Part shown: piece after piece, positions 13,199-26,500 of the stretch
Numbering within the stretch: the stretch's first letter is position 1
How the letters are laid out: every line of letters begins with the position of its first letter
NCBI GenBank assembly: GCA_003568945.1
Contig: BDIP01000109.1
Span: forward strand, 1 to 29,407
Reading direction: 5' to 3'
Length of the DNA: 29,407 bases
DNA from: Kipferlia bialata
Lineage: Eukaryota > Fornicata
The notes under the pieces: generated by a model
Told to the model about the DNA's origin: nothing
Databases searched by the model: none
What the model saw: only the letters and a program-made list of their open reading frames with translations
Program-made: the position numbers and the translations under genes

Positions 13199-16100
13199 AA
13201 CTATACTGATACTGGTGTATATACCACAACCACTATGTGGTGAACACACTGAGGTATGGGTATAAGTTGTATAAGAGTGTATACGTTAATACGCTGATTT
13301 TGTGTGTATGTAATAGTTCTTACCTGGGCATGGTCAACCCCCCTACCTTTATATATGCTGGTATAGTATATATAATTAACATATAGTATATATATGATTT
13401 TATATAATTATATATATGTATACTATATCTATTCTCATTCCTCAATATCTATTGCTAATCCCTCAGGGTCAATCTGGGCATGGTCAACCCCCCTGCTGCC
13501 CTGCGGCAGAGCATACTCACACACACGGGGGTCAGGCCAGACATCAACGACCAGGACCCTGTCGCATTCTTCTTCGGGGTCATTGGGAGGTGTGTATTAT
13601 ACATTTGTATATGTACTCTGTGTACTGTATGTGTGTTATGTGTTGTTTGTATACATGAAGAGGAAGAGAGAGAGAGGGAGAGTATTTGACTGAGATGTTG
13701 AGTACCCGGTGGCGTTCTTCTTCGTAGTCATTGGGAGTTATATATACGATTTCTTCCCCGTCATATATATAGTATATTACTACTGCTTCTTCTGATGCCC
13801 AGGTTCCTCGAGGTGCTGGATGTCAGTCTGTCATCTCTGGAGGGGTCATTTGTGCAGGTGAGAATCTAACTTGTACTCTATCTCTCTCTTTCTTCCTAAC
13901 CCATGTCATGATGTGGCATCTCGATATCTCTCTTCCCCCACACTCTCATTCCAGGCCATGATGTGGTGGCTCCTCTCCGAGCAAGGTGTCATCAACCTCG
14001 TCACCCCAGCCGTCGAGATCGACATCAACGACGCCGCCACCAAGGGCAGAATCCACGTGGGGCAGAGACACGTCGACCCAGCAGTCTTTGGTATGATTGT
14101 ATACTAAGTACTAAGTATACAAAGTATACTATATACACTACAAAAGACGTATATTAATTGTTATGTATGAATGCACTGCAGTATATATACTAACATGAGG
14201 TCTACCCAATGTTGGACCTGTGCTGCAGATTGAGCCATGCGCTAGCTTCTTTGAGACCTTTGGAGAAGGGACACCTCTTGGACACACAGTGGCACTGTTC
14301 ATGTGTGCATTTGCCACAGTGTATACAGGTATTTATAGTGTATACGAAGATAGTACTATACGTATATTGTAGGGGAGAGAGGGGGGGACACCCCTTGGGC
14401 ACACAGTGGCACTGTTCATGTGTGCATTTGCTACTGTGTATACAGGTAAGTGGACGGTACACTATACATACATGGACGGTATACTATACCTACAGGTTGG
14501 CTACAATAATACGTGTTACCAATGACCCTCAGGCTACTCCTTCCTGACTGCACTGGATGCTGACTTTGGGGGTGACTACGAGCACATGATGGGTGTTACT
14601 ACTCAGGTGACTTAGTTAGTACACATAGTATGCATGTATGTATATATAATGGTAAATTTATATTTGACTAGAGACATGTATATATATATATATATATACG
14701 AAAGTGTATATATTGACTTTGGGGGTGATTACGAGCACATGATGGGTGTTACTACTCTGAGGTAATGAGAGGTAAATTCATTATTAGTATACATATAGAT
14801 ATATATGTGTGTAGTAGATATTTGTATATATTCGTGTATGGGTGTTACTACTCAGGTGAGTACATACTCTATATTCAAACACTAGTATGATGGTAATGTC
14901 GATTTGCCGGCGATGTATATACATACCCTAATCCTTCAGAAGCGTGTCCTCGACTCCCACTTGGCCATATATTTGCTATACAGGATATATATACAGTATA
15001 ATTATCATTATTGTATATCTTGACATCTAGGAGCGTGCCCTCGACTCCCTCCGTGCTGTCCACCCAGGGTTCGACACACTCAAGGAGACAACCCTGGCCA
15101 GCTGCTTCCCAGAGGTACACCCATATATATATATGCGCTATACTATACTAGTATCAGTTGTTTCCCTGAGGTATCAGTATCAGTGACTACACACACAAAC
15201 ACACATATATACACTCTTGTGTACACATATACATATTTCTTTGACACGCTCAAGGAGACAACACTTGCCAGCTGCTTCCCAGAGGTATCACGAACACGTA
15301 CATATATACGTATACATACATTGACCCCTAGGCCTGTGTAGTGTTTAATTAACCAGTATATTAGTATATATATATTGAAATTCACACAATAGTCCATATG
15401 CTAACCCCTAGGACCTAGACCCCAAGGCCTTTGTCCCCCTGAGGTTCAACCCAGAGGAAGGGGTGCTTGAGACATACACACTCAGAGACCCCATCGTCAT
15501 GGAGGACTACTTCATGACACACCCCAGGTATCGCGTAGATACATACATACCGCGTAATACAGTACCACTCTCTCACTTGTCATGGAGGACTACTTCATAG
15601 ATATATACCTAACGCGAAAGACTTGCGTACACACTAACCCCAGGTGGAACCTGTCCCCTGTGCTCACTGCCACCAACAGAGGCTTTGTCCACAGTCTGGC
15701 GGCATGCATGGTGTTTGGGGTGCCAGGTGTGTACATCAATATATAACTTTACAGTACTACAACATAACCATGCACTGTTCTATATATACATTATTCCTAT
15801 ACTCTACTTGTCTATAGTCTGGCAGCATGTATGCTGTTTGGAGTGCCAGGTGCATATAGATATTATATGAAGCTATTGTTGCCAGTATACGGAGTACCTA
15901 TATACTGTTTATCCCTTTTACTCACCCCAAGGCATCATAATGCTCCACACATGCTGCAAGATAGTATATAGTACGTCAGTCACATACCCTTACGTCCAGG
16001 CATCGTCAACTCCAGAAGGACTGTGGGCAAGACATGGGCTGTCAACTGTGCCACGAACCTACTGCCAACATTCTGCCAGGTACTTGTATAATCTCATATA

Positions 16101-17013
16101 TATATATATGTGTGGTTTGTGTGTCAATGTGTGTGTATGTGTGTATGTGTACCTTACCTTAAGGCCCTGGGTGATGTAGCCCTTCAGGGCAGACTTGATG
16201 GTCCGTCCAACCACATTTCTCTCTCTCTCTCTATGTAAATGTGTACATATCTTACCTTTAGGCATTGGGTGACGTGGCTCTAGAGGGGAGGTTAGATGGT
16301 CTGTCCAACCACATCACCAGATCAGATGATGGGTCTGTGGTGCCATTGTTCCAGCACGGATTGACTGTATCACTAGGTGCAGTATATATTAATATATATG
16401 TGTGTGTGTGTATGTGTATGTGTCTATATACCAGATCAGATGATGGGTACGTGGTGCCACTCTTCCAGCATGGCCTGACAGTGTCACTAGGTACAGTATA
16501 TAAATATATATATATATACAGTGTCACTAGGTATATTCAATACAGACATACTGTAGTACATATGTGTATACGCTAGATACTTCGTATATACAGCATCTAA
16601 CCCCCCAGACGACAATGCCACCAGTGTGTCAGAGCTCCTCTCCCACTCCACCTTTGAACAGCTTATCTCGCGTAGTGTCATGGCTGCAAACTTCAGTGAC
16701 AAGGCTGACTTATGGAGGATGGGGGGTAGACCTCAAGGTGCTTATATACCCATGTACTGATATATTTGTACATGTACTGATATATATACATGGACATACA
16801 TACAGTATGCTTGTGACTATGCATAGTGTCATGGCTGCAAACTTCAGTGACAAGGCTGATCTCTGGAGGATGGGCGGAAGACCACAGGGTATAGTACAAC
16901 ATATAAACATATTGATGTATCTTCTATGAGATACAGAATGTGATACTGACATGTCACATACATGATACTGGTGTATCACTGATACACAGGCACCCTCCCC
17001 GTTGATGTATGTG

Positions 17014-17065
<52 letters not shown>

Positions 17066-20000
17066 TTACAGATGATGATACTCTTACACGATTACTAACC
17101 CAGGCACCCTACCTGTTGAACAGAACGATGCCCTGGGGTGTGCATATGATGCATACAGGTGAGTGCATAACATGGTTATAAACCCAAAGGCATTACCTTG
17201 GATTCTTCAAATGAGTCTCTAACTTTACCAGGCTGGAGGGTGTCTCCATCCTAGCTGAGACCCACCTAGACCTATCCTCTGCATCCAGTGATCCACTAGT
17301 GAGGGCACTGCCTAGCTATGCATTCATGTTTAATGCAGACCAACTCATAGGTAAATGTGTATATATATATATATATGTATATATATGTATATATATATTG
17401 AGAGAGAGAGAGAGAGATCCACTGGTCAGGGCACTGCCCAGCTATGCATTCATGTTTAATGCAGACCAACTCATAGGTAAATGTATATGTATATATATGT
17501 ATATATATATACATAGAGAGAGAGAGAGAGATAGTATGTGTGTTACCCATTGGTCACTACCTAGCCTTCATGTTCAGTGCGGATCAGCTGATAGGTATCC
17601 ATACATATATATACATTGATGCCTCTAACGATGTATATCCATAGACTATGAGCTAGTTGGATACCTGCATATTCTACAAGTATAGACTCTCCTGACATAT
17701 TATTACTAACATACAGACTATGAGCTGGTTGAGACACTGTTTGCCTCCATGCCCATGAAGCCAGACAGTCCCAAGGCATTGAGGGGGGTATTACTGCAGG
17801 TACTACAATAGTCCATATATGTATATAGTATGTACTCAGAGTGGTATTGCTGCAGGTAGTATGGCATGTATATATATATATAGTATGTATCAGTATGTAC
17901 ATGTTCATAGTGATTCATTTACCACAAACATCCCAGGTCCTGTTCAACATCTGTGACTTCCTCGACATGTCACTCTTCCATTATTCATATAACTATATAT
18001 ATATATAGTAGTAGTGGTATATGTGTAAATATATACTATATATACATATTCTCTGTGAGACACTAATCCTAGGTTCTGTTCAACATTTGTGACTTCCTCG
18101 ACATGTCACCCCTCCGTATCCTGGATTCCATAAAGAGACTAGGTAACAGTAGGATATGTTCAGCAGTATCTATAGTATCATTCGATACTGTAGTATACTA
18201 ATACTCATTCTGACCCAGGCTTGCTGGCCACTAGAGCAGACCCTTCACTCTACTATGTGGACCCATCAACCCTGTTTGTGGCAGGTAGGACATATATATG
18301 TATATGTATAGAATTAGTATGCATATCAGAAGGCTATGTGTTCTTTAGTGTTTCATCATTGAATGTGTTTTCTACCCTGTTTGTGGCAGGTAGGAGACAC
18401 ACAAGGAGACATAATTGCTGATCTGACACTTGTTGATCTATGTAGTTGACATCATATTAGGCCTGTATAGTTGCATGTCTATGTAATGTGTTGTCAATTA
18501 CACCAGGTATGCCTGTTGGTGGCAGGATCTTCAGATCTTCAGTGATTTTCATATTGGTATTCTATATTGATTTTCTACGGCTAGTGGTATAGAGTAGTTC
18601 TATAACATATATGTGACATTCAATAACACCAGGCATGCGTGTAGGTGGCAGGATCTTCAGCGATGCCGAGAAGCAAGAGGCCATGAAGGCATATGCACCA
18701 GTCATACAGGTATCATAGAGTGTATATAGTATATATAGTGTATACAGTATATGTATGTATATATTGTATATATGCCGAGAAACAAGAGGCCATGAAGGCA
18801 TATGCACCTGTGATTCAGGTATATATAAGTATACATATATGAATATGTATTCATGGTATTCAAGACATTCGATGGTCTGAAGTTGATTCTGAAACTGATG
18901 CTAACCTCCAGGCCGGGCTGACCCACCTGCTGAAGGGACCCGAGTTCATACTGTCAATGACAGTGAAGCCAGATGAGAGAAGGTGTGTACATATACTCTG
19001 TGTATACTGTGTATAATCTATACTCTATACTATACATACTACATGTGTGCACTAATACCTATACTGTTCAATACGGAGAAGCCCAGAGGAACTTTGGTTC
19101 ATATACTAAGTATATATTGAGAGTTTAGAGTAGGTGTGAAACGTATGTGAAACGTCATTTAGATAAGGTTTTGATACTGTGTTCTAATGCCCAGGGCCTG
19201 GTCCGACATAATCACATCACTCAATATTCACATAACTCACTTTGTATCTGTCATTGACATATGTATGACATGTATATGTATGTATAGATATATGTAAACA
19301 GAGATTACATACATATGTGTATTCTTATGCCCAGGGCCTGGTCCGACATCATCACCTCTCTGCAGAGTGGGCCTGGGGCACCGCCTCCTAAGGTAAGGAG
19401 GTCACAGACATACTCAGTGTGGAATGTGTTTATATATATATGCATATTCATAAATACTAGCTTTAAGTGAATACTTCTAAGTAAGTATATGTGCAGAGTG
19501 GGCCTGGGGCACCACCGCCAAAGGTACAGATGTGTATTGCTTAGGGACCGTCCTCATTACCACTATGTATATGGCCCACCCTTGTCCTATTACTTTTGTG
19601 TCTGACTGTGCCGCTCCCCTCCTCCGTAAATACAACTACATCTCTCTTCCTCTCTCCCTCTCTCTATACTGACCCTAGTCCTACTACTTTGTGTCTGACT
19701 GTGCTGCCCCCCTCCTCCGTAACCAGTACCCCCTGGCTGAGGTGCTCAGCCAGTTAGATGTTGGACATCCAGACGTGATCCCAACCCTCTTAAGGTATTC
19801 TGCGTATTATATATATAAATATGACTTTTCTTTTAGGTATCTCTCTCCCCATAGACCCTTACTCTCTACCCCTCTACACATTGACACCAGGGCTGCTGTG
19901 CAGATGGAGTGCTGTAAGACAGTTAGAATATACATATAGTATATGTGTGTGTATTGTTAGTTATATTATTAGTATTATTCTTATAGGAGTGCACTCATCT

Positions 20001-20965
20001 AACCCCAGGACTGCTGTGCAGATGGAGTGATGTATTACATTCTTGTCGCCTCTACTCTCTCCCCCTAGACCCTTTCTCTCTCCCTCTACACCCTTAATGT
20101 CAGGACTGCTGTGCAGATGGAGTGCTGGATGGCTGTCAACAACACAGTGGCACAGTCAGTGGAGGACATGGGTATGTTTGGTTCTCACTCTCTCTCCCTC
20201 TCTCTATCCCTCTCCACCCTTTTGACACCAGGTGTCAGTAGTGGTCTGAGACAGCTCTGTGTGCCAACCATGACTCTGGTGAGTACATATGCCTTTTACA
20301 ATACTCATCATATACATCTATAATGCTTGATGATGCATAATATATTACTAAATATTGCTTAATAGCTCTGCGTGCCAATCATGACTCTGGTAAGAACATA
20401 CACTCCTAGTGAATAATACATGAGTTTTGTGATCTAACATCCACCCATATCACTTTGCTCCTATCTACACCCTATTCTATAACGAGAGTTTCCCTCTTCT
20501 ACACCATTGATACCAGGCACTTCTCAAGAGGGACACCACCGACATGTACACTGCTGGACAGTTGTTGTTCAAACTACTGGCATACAATGTGACACTCAGC
20601 AACGTGGCCACTGCAGGTAAGCTCGCCGTTACTCTTGAATATTTATAGCAGGTAGCAAATGAGGTTACATTCTACTTAATGCTGTGTATGTCATATAATA
20701 TATATGTGCTGTGAGCTGGTTCTAATCCTAGGATATACCAAGAAGGCCAGGTCCCAGAGGCAGAAGGCACAGAGGCAGTCAACACTGGATGCAACAGTAG
20801 ACAGCAGCAGAGAGGGGAAGCCGATGACCAATAGGCATGGGCAGGTGGGTATGCATATATTACCTAATATATATGTATATACATATACGTGTATGTATAT
20901 GTACTTCTGACCCCAGGAGTCTTAGGAGACTGGGTCCATATGGTACATACTATACATATACCTAC

Positions 20966-20999
<34 letters not shown>

Positions 21000-23518
21000 G
21001 CTATATATATGTTATAACACATTGCTCATCTTAGGAGTCCTGGGAGACTGGGTCCATTGACAGCCACCGCTCTAGGGGATCCCTTAGGTATCAGTGCTAG
21101 TGTGTTTGTATACATCATTCTATGTGGATTTTTAAGAGATATCGTGAATATCTAAAACCATAGGAGTGGTGCAGTCTCTGTCGGCCCCTCCGCTGCCCAG
21201 TCCTCTCATCCTATATCTGACAGACTCACAATCTCATATATATACCATACTATACATTGATGTATACTCACATCAGAAGTGGCGCAGTGTCCGTTGGCCC
21301 CTCTGCTGTCCAGTCCTCCCATGCCTCAGAGACAAGCGCCTCATTCTTCGGCAGTGAGCACGAGAGATACCTGCCTAGGTATAGGGTGTATACTGTGTGC
21401 ATATGTATATGTATGTGTCTCAGAGACACGTGTCTCATTCTTTGCAGTGCCCTTTCCCTCTCTCTGATCCCTAGGCTGGTTGTTGTCATTCCATTACCTC
21501 TCTCTCCCCCTCTTTCTCTCTGTCTATCTCTATATATGTGTTAATATGGACATACTAATTCCAGACTTGTAGTTGACCTTGATGTCATCTACAGAGGCCT
21601 TATCTCTCTCTCTCTCTCTCTTTCTCTCTATGTATATATACTAACATCAGGCTTGTCGTTGACCTTGATGTCATCTGCAGAGGCCTTAGCTCTCTCTCTC
21701 TCTCTCTCTCTTTCCATATCTATTAACATCAGGCTTGTAGTTGACCTAGATGTCATCTACAGAGGCCTTGGAGTGGCAGAGTCTAGAGAGTCATCTCTCC
21801 ACCAGGTACGCACTCATAATCTACATGATAACTCATTTTCTACGCGGTGACTCCAGGTCATCTGGGGCGCCATGTCCATTCCAGTGATGGAGGACAAGTA
21901 TGCAGCCTTCATGCGTCTGGCAGTGGTGCTGGCATGTGGCCTACCTGCCTCACTGGTATACATACTCTATGTTACAGTATGCAATGACATACACTACTAT
22001 ACATAATATATATGTATTAATTTATAGTATTCTAATAGTATTCAATCTAGTGGTGCTGGCATGTGGCCTACCTGCTAGTCTGGTAACAAATACTATATAC
22101 TATTTACATGTGGACTACCTGCTAGTCTGGTACTTCTTCTATTTATACTATCTAGTACTATTTACAGTACTATGTACTACATACTTACTCTATATGATAT
22201 GGCCGTGGTGCTGGCATGATGGATAGTACTAACCACTACTAAGATGCTAGTCTGGTAATAGTAAATGTCGTCCCTTCTATTCAGTATTATATATTGTAGT
22301 ATCTAATACCACTTCTAACTCCAGGTCCTACCCCTGACCGAGACCAGGCAGGGAGTGACCATCGATGCTAACGTATCTCCCTATAAGGTACACATATAGT
22401 ATAGTATACACGAAGTACATCGTATAAGGGACACATACATATCTACATATGTATGTATATATATGACCGAGACTAGGCAGGGCGTGACCATCGATGCAAA
22501 TGTGTCCCCATATAAGGTAAATGCAGGGCTCGGTGCATGTATGTAATATCCATATCTGTATATATATATATCATATCAGTATAAGAATATGACAGAGACC
22601 AGTGATCATCGATGCCAACAGCCAGATATCAGCCAAGCATGTATCTCTCTTTCTGTCTCCCTATATATATATACATTCCTCCTCTAAATACTAGGTCTTC
22701 CCCTCTGGAGAAGTGAATAGCCAGATATCAGCCAAGTACCATGCAGAGAAGACTCTCTTCTCAAGGGTCCTACTGCACATACCAGGTATACATATATAGG
22801 GCTTATATAGTATATTGTATATAGTATATATATAGTATACAGGCAGTAATAATACTACTAGGCCTAGTATGCATGTAGGGTCTATATGTATGAGATGAAA
22901 CTCTTCTCGAGGGTCCTTCTGCACATACCAGGTTAGTACAGTGTATACAAATCTGTTGTGTCATATACTCACGAGTTTTTCTTCATATGCACTCACTCCA
23001 GGTGATATGTTGAATGAGTCCCCCCTCCTCCAGCAGTGCTTCGTGGCACTCAGCAAGGGCCTGGTGCCACCTGTGTTCTCAAGGTATATAGCATAGTTCT
23101 CTCTCTCTCTCTCTCTACACCCCTAATGCCAGGGCAGCCCTTGGCCAGATCTACCTCTCTCTAGGAGAGAAGTACTCTCTCCCCCAGCCTGATGCATCTA
23201 CCCTGGTGATGAAGATGGCACAGCACCTGACAGGTATGGTTATCGCGTAGTTATTCCATTATTGTGTAGTTTAGATGGTGCCTAGATGGCGCAGCACCTC
23301 ACAGGTATAATACTACTCCATGTATCGTTTAGTTTCATTTATTGTACCCTCTGCCGTGTTGATGTCGTCATATGTAGTATCATCGCGTAGTCATTACTCC
23401 TCTAACGTGTAGTTGTTGTCACGACCAACCAGGCCCCCAGGGAGTCCCTGAGCTACTGTCTCAACATGTCATACCCATCCAAGATGAAGGACCTCTTGAA
23501 GGTGAGTGTATATGTGTG

Positions 23519-23554
<36 letters not shown>

Positions 23555-26500
23555 CTTAGCTACTGTCTCAACATGTCATACCCGTCCAAGATGAAGGATC
23601 TACATAAGGTTTGTATATATATTCAAATATGTAAGGAAAGAGAGAGTCATACCATACTCATGATTCAATTGAGATTATTCCATTCTATATATTTTGGTAT
23701 TGTCCCACGGGCAATGTCCGTTGTAGATATTGACACCAGGCCACGCAGAGCTCCTTCCGCTACCTCAGAAGCAGATACTCCAATGATGGACCCATGGAGA
23801 AGTTCGACATATACCTGAGGAAGATGGCTGGGCAGTTTGCAGGTAATCTCTCTCTCTCTCTCTCTAAACTAATATAGTGGATTGGATTGGTAATATTCCT
23901 TGGTAACCCCAGGCATCTGCAAGTACAAGCCCGACCCCACCATCGAGTTCCACAAGTACATGACATACGCCATGTCGTGCTTCCAGAGCTTTGTCAACAG
24001 ATCGGGTATGTAGTTAGTAGTATACTATGTAATACTATAATGGATATTCATTGTTATGTATAATACATATATATATATATATGTAAATTGCATGACTTAT
24101 GCCATGTCGTGCTTCCAGTCATTCATCAATAGATCGGGTATGTGAATAGTAGTGGTAATATATTTATCCCTACTGTTAGTATTGCACATCTCTAACAAAT
24201 AGTGTCCGAGATAACTTCCCTCAAGACCTGTCTTTCCCTCCTGGCCAACCATGATCTGTCTCTCTCTCTCCCTCTCTCTTTAACAATAGTCTCGGAGCGC
24301 ACTTCTCTTAAGACCTGCCTCTCCCTCCTGGCCAACCATGATATATATACATATATATGTATATGCTACATAACCTGTCTTCTAACTGCAGTGTCCGAGA
24401 GGACATCTCTCAAGACCTGCCTGTCCCTCCTGGCCAACCATGAGCCACACCTGGACTCATCAGACCCCACCATCATGCAGTATGTAGACGATCTGAAGGT
24501 AATATATATTGTTTCTTTTTATACAATATATACAATATATACATATGTGTGTGTTTATGGGTATCCTATCCCCGTCGGGAATCGTCAGACCCCACCATCA
24601 TGCAGTATGTAGACGATCTAAAGGTGTGTATGTATATATACTATATTCTTAAGGTATATACATTCATATATGCACTGTAGTGAATTGGAAAATGTACTAT
24701 ACTTGGCAGGAGTCATCTGACCCCACCATCATGCAGTATGTCGATGATCTGAAGGTATACATTTACTCTATCTCCCCTGATCCCCACAACTACACATTAT
24801 GACTCTTCTGACTCCCAGGCCGGGTGTGATGGTCTGATGCCCATGGACGAGACAGAGGTGGTCAAGGTATGTGACGGCATTGCATAGTCTAGACATGACA
24901 CTGAAAATGCGATTGAGAGATACGAAATATCTATGTTCTTCTCACTCCTAGGTCCAGTCATTGAACCAGCGAGGCCCCAACGTGGCCTTGTTCTTCCTCT
25001 ATCTGGAGAGGTTCTGGGAGAAGTCTTACTCGGAGCCAGAGTTCATGAGTATGAGGTATAACGAATACATTACAACATATATATTGCATTCATTGTCATG
25101 ATATGCTCACATTAGGGTGGTCCTTGAGCTATGGTATTGACGACATGCGCACACTCACTTATACTATATACTATATATATACTATACAATATAGTTCCAA
25201 TAATTACGCGATTTACTCATAATAGGGTTGTACTAGAGACCTTCTGTGGCATCGAGGACATGCGCACAGTCACTCTGTCCAAGCCTCTGTATGTATGTGC
25301 ACAGGCACACACGTACTACTTCAACTTCCCACCCACGTCACAGGTCAGTGTATTAAAGTATTACATGTAGATATACTTTGCTGTATATTCAACTTCCCAC
25401 CCACGTGTGTTAATACGCTTTTGTACACTGCTTCTCCTTTTCATTTGTATCAGCCCAGTCCATACATGTTATCTATACAATGTATATATATACCACTCAC
25501 CCCAACCCAAGCCCTTCCTGTGGCTCTATGTATACTATGTGGATGTGTGTATCACATATATATACATACATATATATATATACATATATATTGATAGATA
25601 GATGGTATACTGTGTATCACATATATATACATACATATATATATGTATATATATTGATTGGTAGATAGTTCACTTATCCCAGCCCATGATATATATATAT
25701 ATACCATCTACACACCTCTTATCCCAGCCCAAGCCCTTCCTGTGGCTCTATGTGGGTGCCCTCCCAGCCAGAGATACCTCACTCCTGGCATGCATCCTGG
25801 CCTGTCAGGTACGTGTGTACCATTCATATTGTACTATGTACTGAGTATACTTATACACTATTATTATACACTCTCTATCCTGTAAGAGACACATCCCTAC
25901 TGGCCTGCATCCTGGCCTGTCAGGTATGGTATCCTACTGATGCTCTATAGTTTCCAGTTAGGACTACACTCATGGCCTTTAGAGCAGAGAGGAAGTTTGT
26001 GTATAACTCTATATTGTTAGTTATTCTATAGTGTTGACCCGTCACTCATTTTAGGGTTCTGTGCACTATCCCATGTCCATACCCTTCCTAGACCATATAA
26101 CTATGTTGGCTATTATACATGCTATTATATTATACATGCAGATACTAATTTCTGACACCCAGGGTTCTGTGCACTATCCCATGTCCATTCCCTTCCTGGA
26201 CAAGGAGGACGGCGTGGCCACAGCTGAGTGTGTGCTGTACTGGAGGGATGGCCTGCTGGAGAACCTCAATGTGTACAACAGTAAGGTATATATCCGGTCA
26301 CGTTCACATCATTGTCACTCTACGTAATGGGAATACTATAATAGTACTGTATTTATAGTACTGTATTTATGTAACCCCCAGGAGAAGAATGACCATGTCC
26401 TCTCTCAGGCCCGCAAGCGCTGCAACATTGCTGTCCTACCCATGGACCTACCCGGACACCTGTTCTACCCACTGGCAGTCAAGGTATACTACACGATAGA

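Larger units (their letters stand above)
11346..14606 (+). other. AAA2 domain, no P-loop (exons 31-41)
   Basis: Exons: 11346-11447, 11722-11810, 12291-12345, 12430-12489, 12715-12756, 13062-13144, 13467-13589, 13803-13857, 13955-14090, 14200-14328, 14533-14606. Exon 31 could instead start at an in-frame AG at 11376. In dyneins AAA2 binds ATP structurally. The P-loop position falls in exon 32, where SPCINTGLAIVQHAA stands in place of a G----GKT motif, so nucleotide binding looks lost. Exons 36-37, with MISPTLP and LRVNLGMVN, fall where the family has its ASPATVSR-GMVY sensor segment. The following WWLLSEQGV fits the helical end of AAA2. Placement rests on order and on about 300 residues from AAA1. 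Confidence 0.6.
15031..19794 (+). other. AAA3 domain, the one site with Walker A GKT and Walker B DD (exons 42-56)
   Basis: Exons: 15031-15114, 15412-15527, 15644-15726, 16000-16079, 16262-16376, 16609-16737, 17104-17158, 17232-17350, 17717-17799, 18073-18142, 18219-18284, 18633-18709, 18912-18982, 19335-19392, 19679-19794. AAA3 of dyneins is a regulatory ATPase site. LSPVLTATNRGFVHSL stands where the family has VPT-DT-RY--LL, followed by SRRTVGKTW (about residue 1275), with GKT intact although the first glycine is serine. LTVSLDDNA is split across exons 46/47 and matches the hhhhDDhN Walker B. FEQLISRSVMAANFSDK follows the family pattern IELLRQ-LD--GWYDRK. DPLVRALPSYAFMFN (exon 49) matches TPR-LRHF--F-IN. 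PPPKSYYF may mark the end of the domain. This is the best-conserved block. Confidence 0.72.
20104..23501 (+). other. AAA4 domain with degenerate P-loop and an inserted R/Q/S-rich loop (exons 57-69)
   Basis: Exons: 20104-20171, 20232-20278, 20517-20616, 20732-20844, 21035-21087, 21277-21378, 21733-21805, 21857-21955, 22325-22387, 22695-22785, 23002-23083, 23133-23233, 23413-23501. Known AAA4 domains begin VLF--A--H--RI-R, then GVGGSGRQS. Here MECWMAVNNTVAQSVEDMG leads into QLCVPTMTLALLKRD, with no GK. Exons 60-62 (residues about 1684-1773) are a basic, Gln/Ser-rich, low-complexity insertion. After it, PSGEVNSQ recalls the NSGEVPNLF loop. RVLLHIPGDML matches the VLC-SPVG sensor, and VFSRAALGQIYLSLGEKY the WP--AL--VA--FL segment. 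Exon 69 ends LNMSYPSKMKDLLK, matching the NYVTP-SYLEL motif that opens the stalk. Exon 69 was started at 23413 because only this acceptor keeps the frame. Confidence 0.65.

Noticed and set aside
14229-14328. Exon 40 starting after GTGCTGCAG
   Set aside because: With the phase left by exon 39 this gives an immediate stop. The acceptor CTAACATGAG (start 14200) keeps the frame open.
16000-16079. Midasin or another P-loop giant protein as the identity
   Set aside because: Midasin has six well-kept P-loops and a different order. The serial match at AAA1, AAA3, AAA4 and AAA5 fits dynein better, though only by-eye alignment supports it.
23432-23501. Exon 69 starting after CCAACCAG
   Set aside because: It would read ELLSQH in a frame where the nearby copy (23558-23608) shows replacements. 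The upstream acceptor CTAACGTGTAG (exon start 23413) gives the frame with silent copy differences and correct phase.
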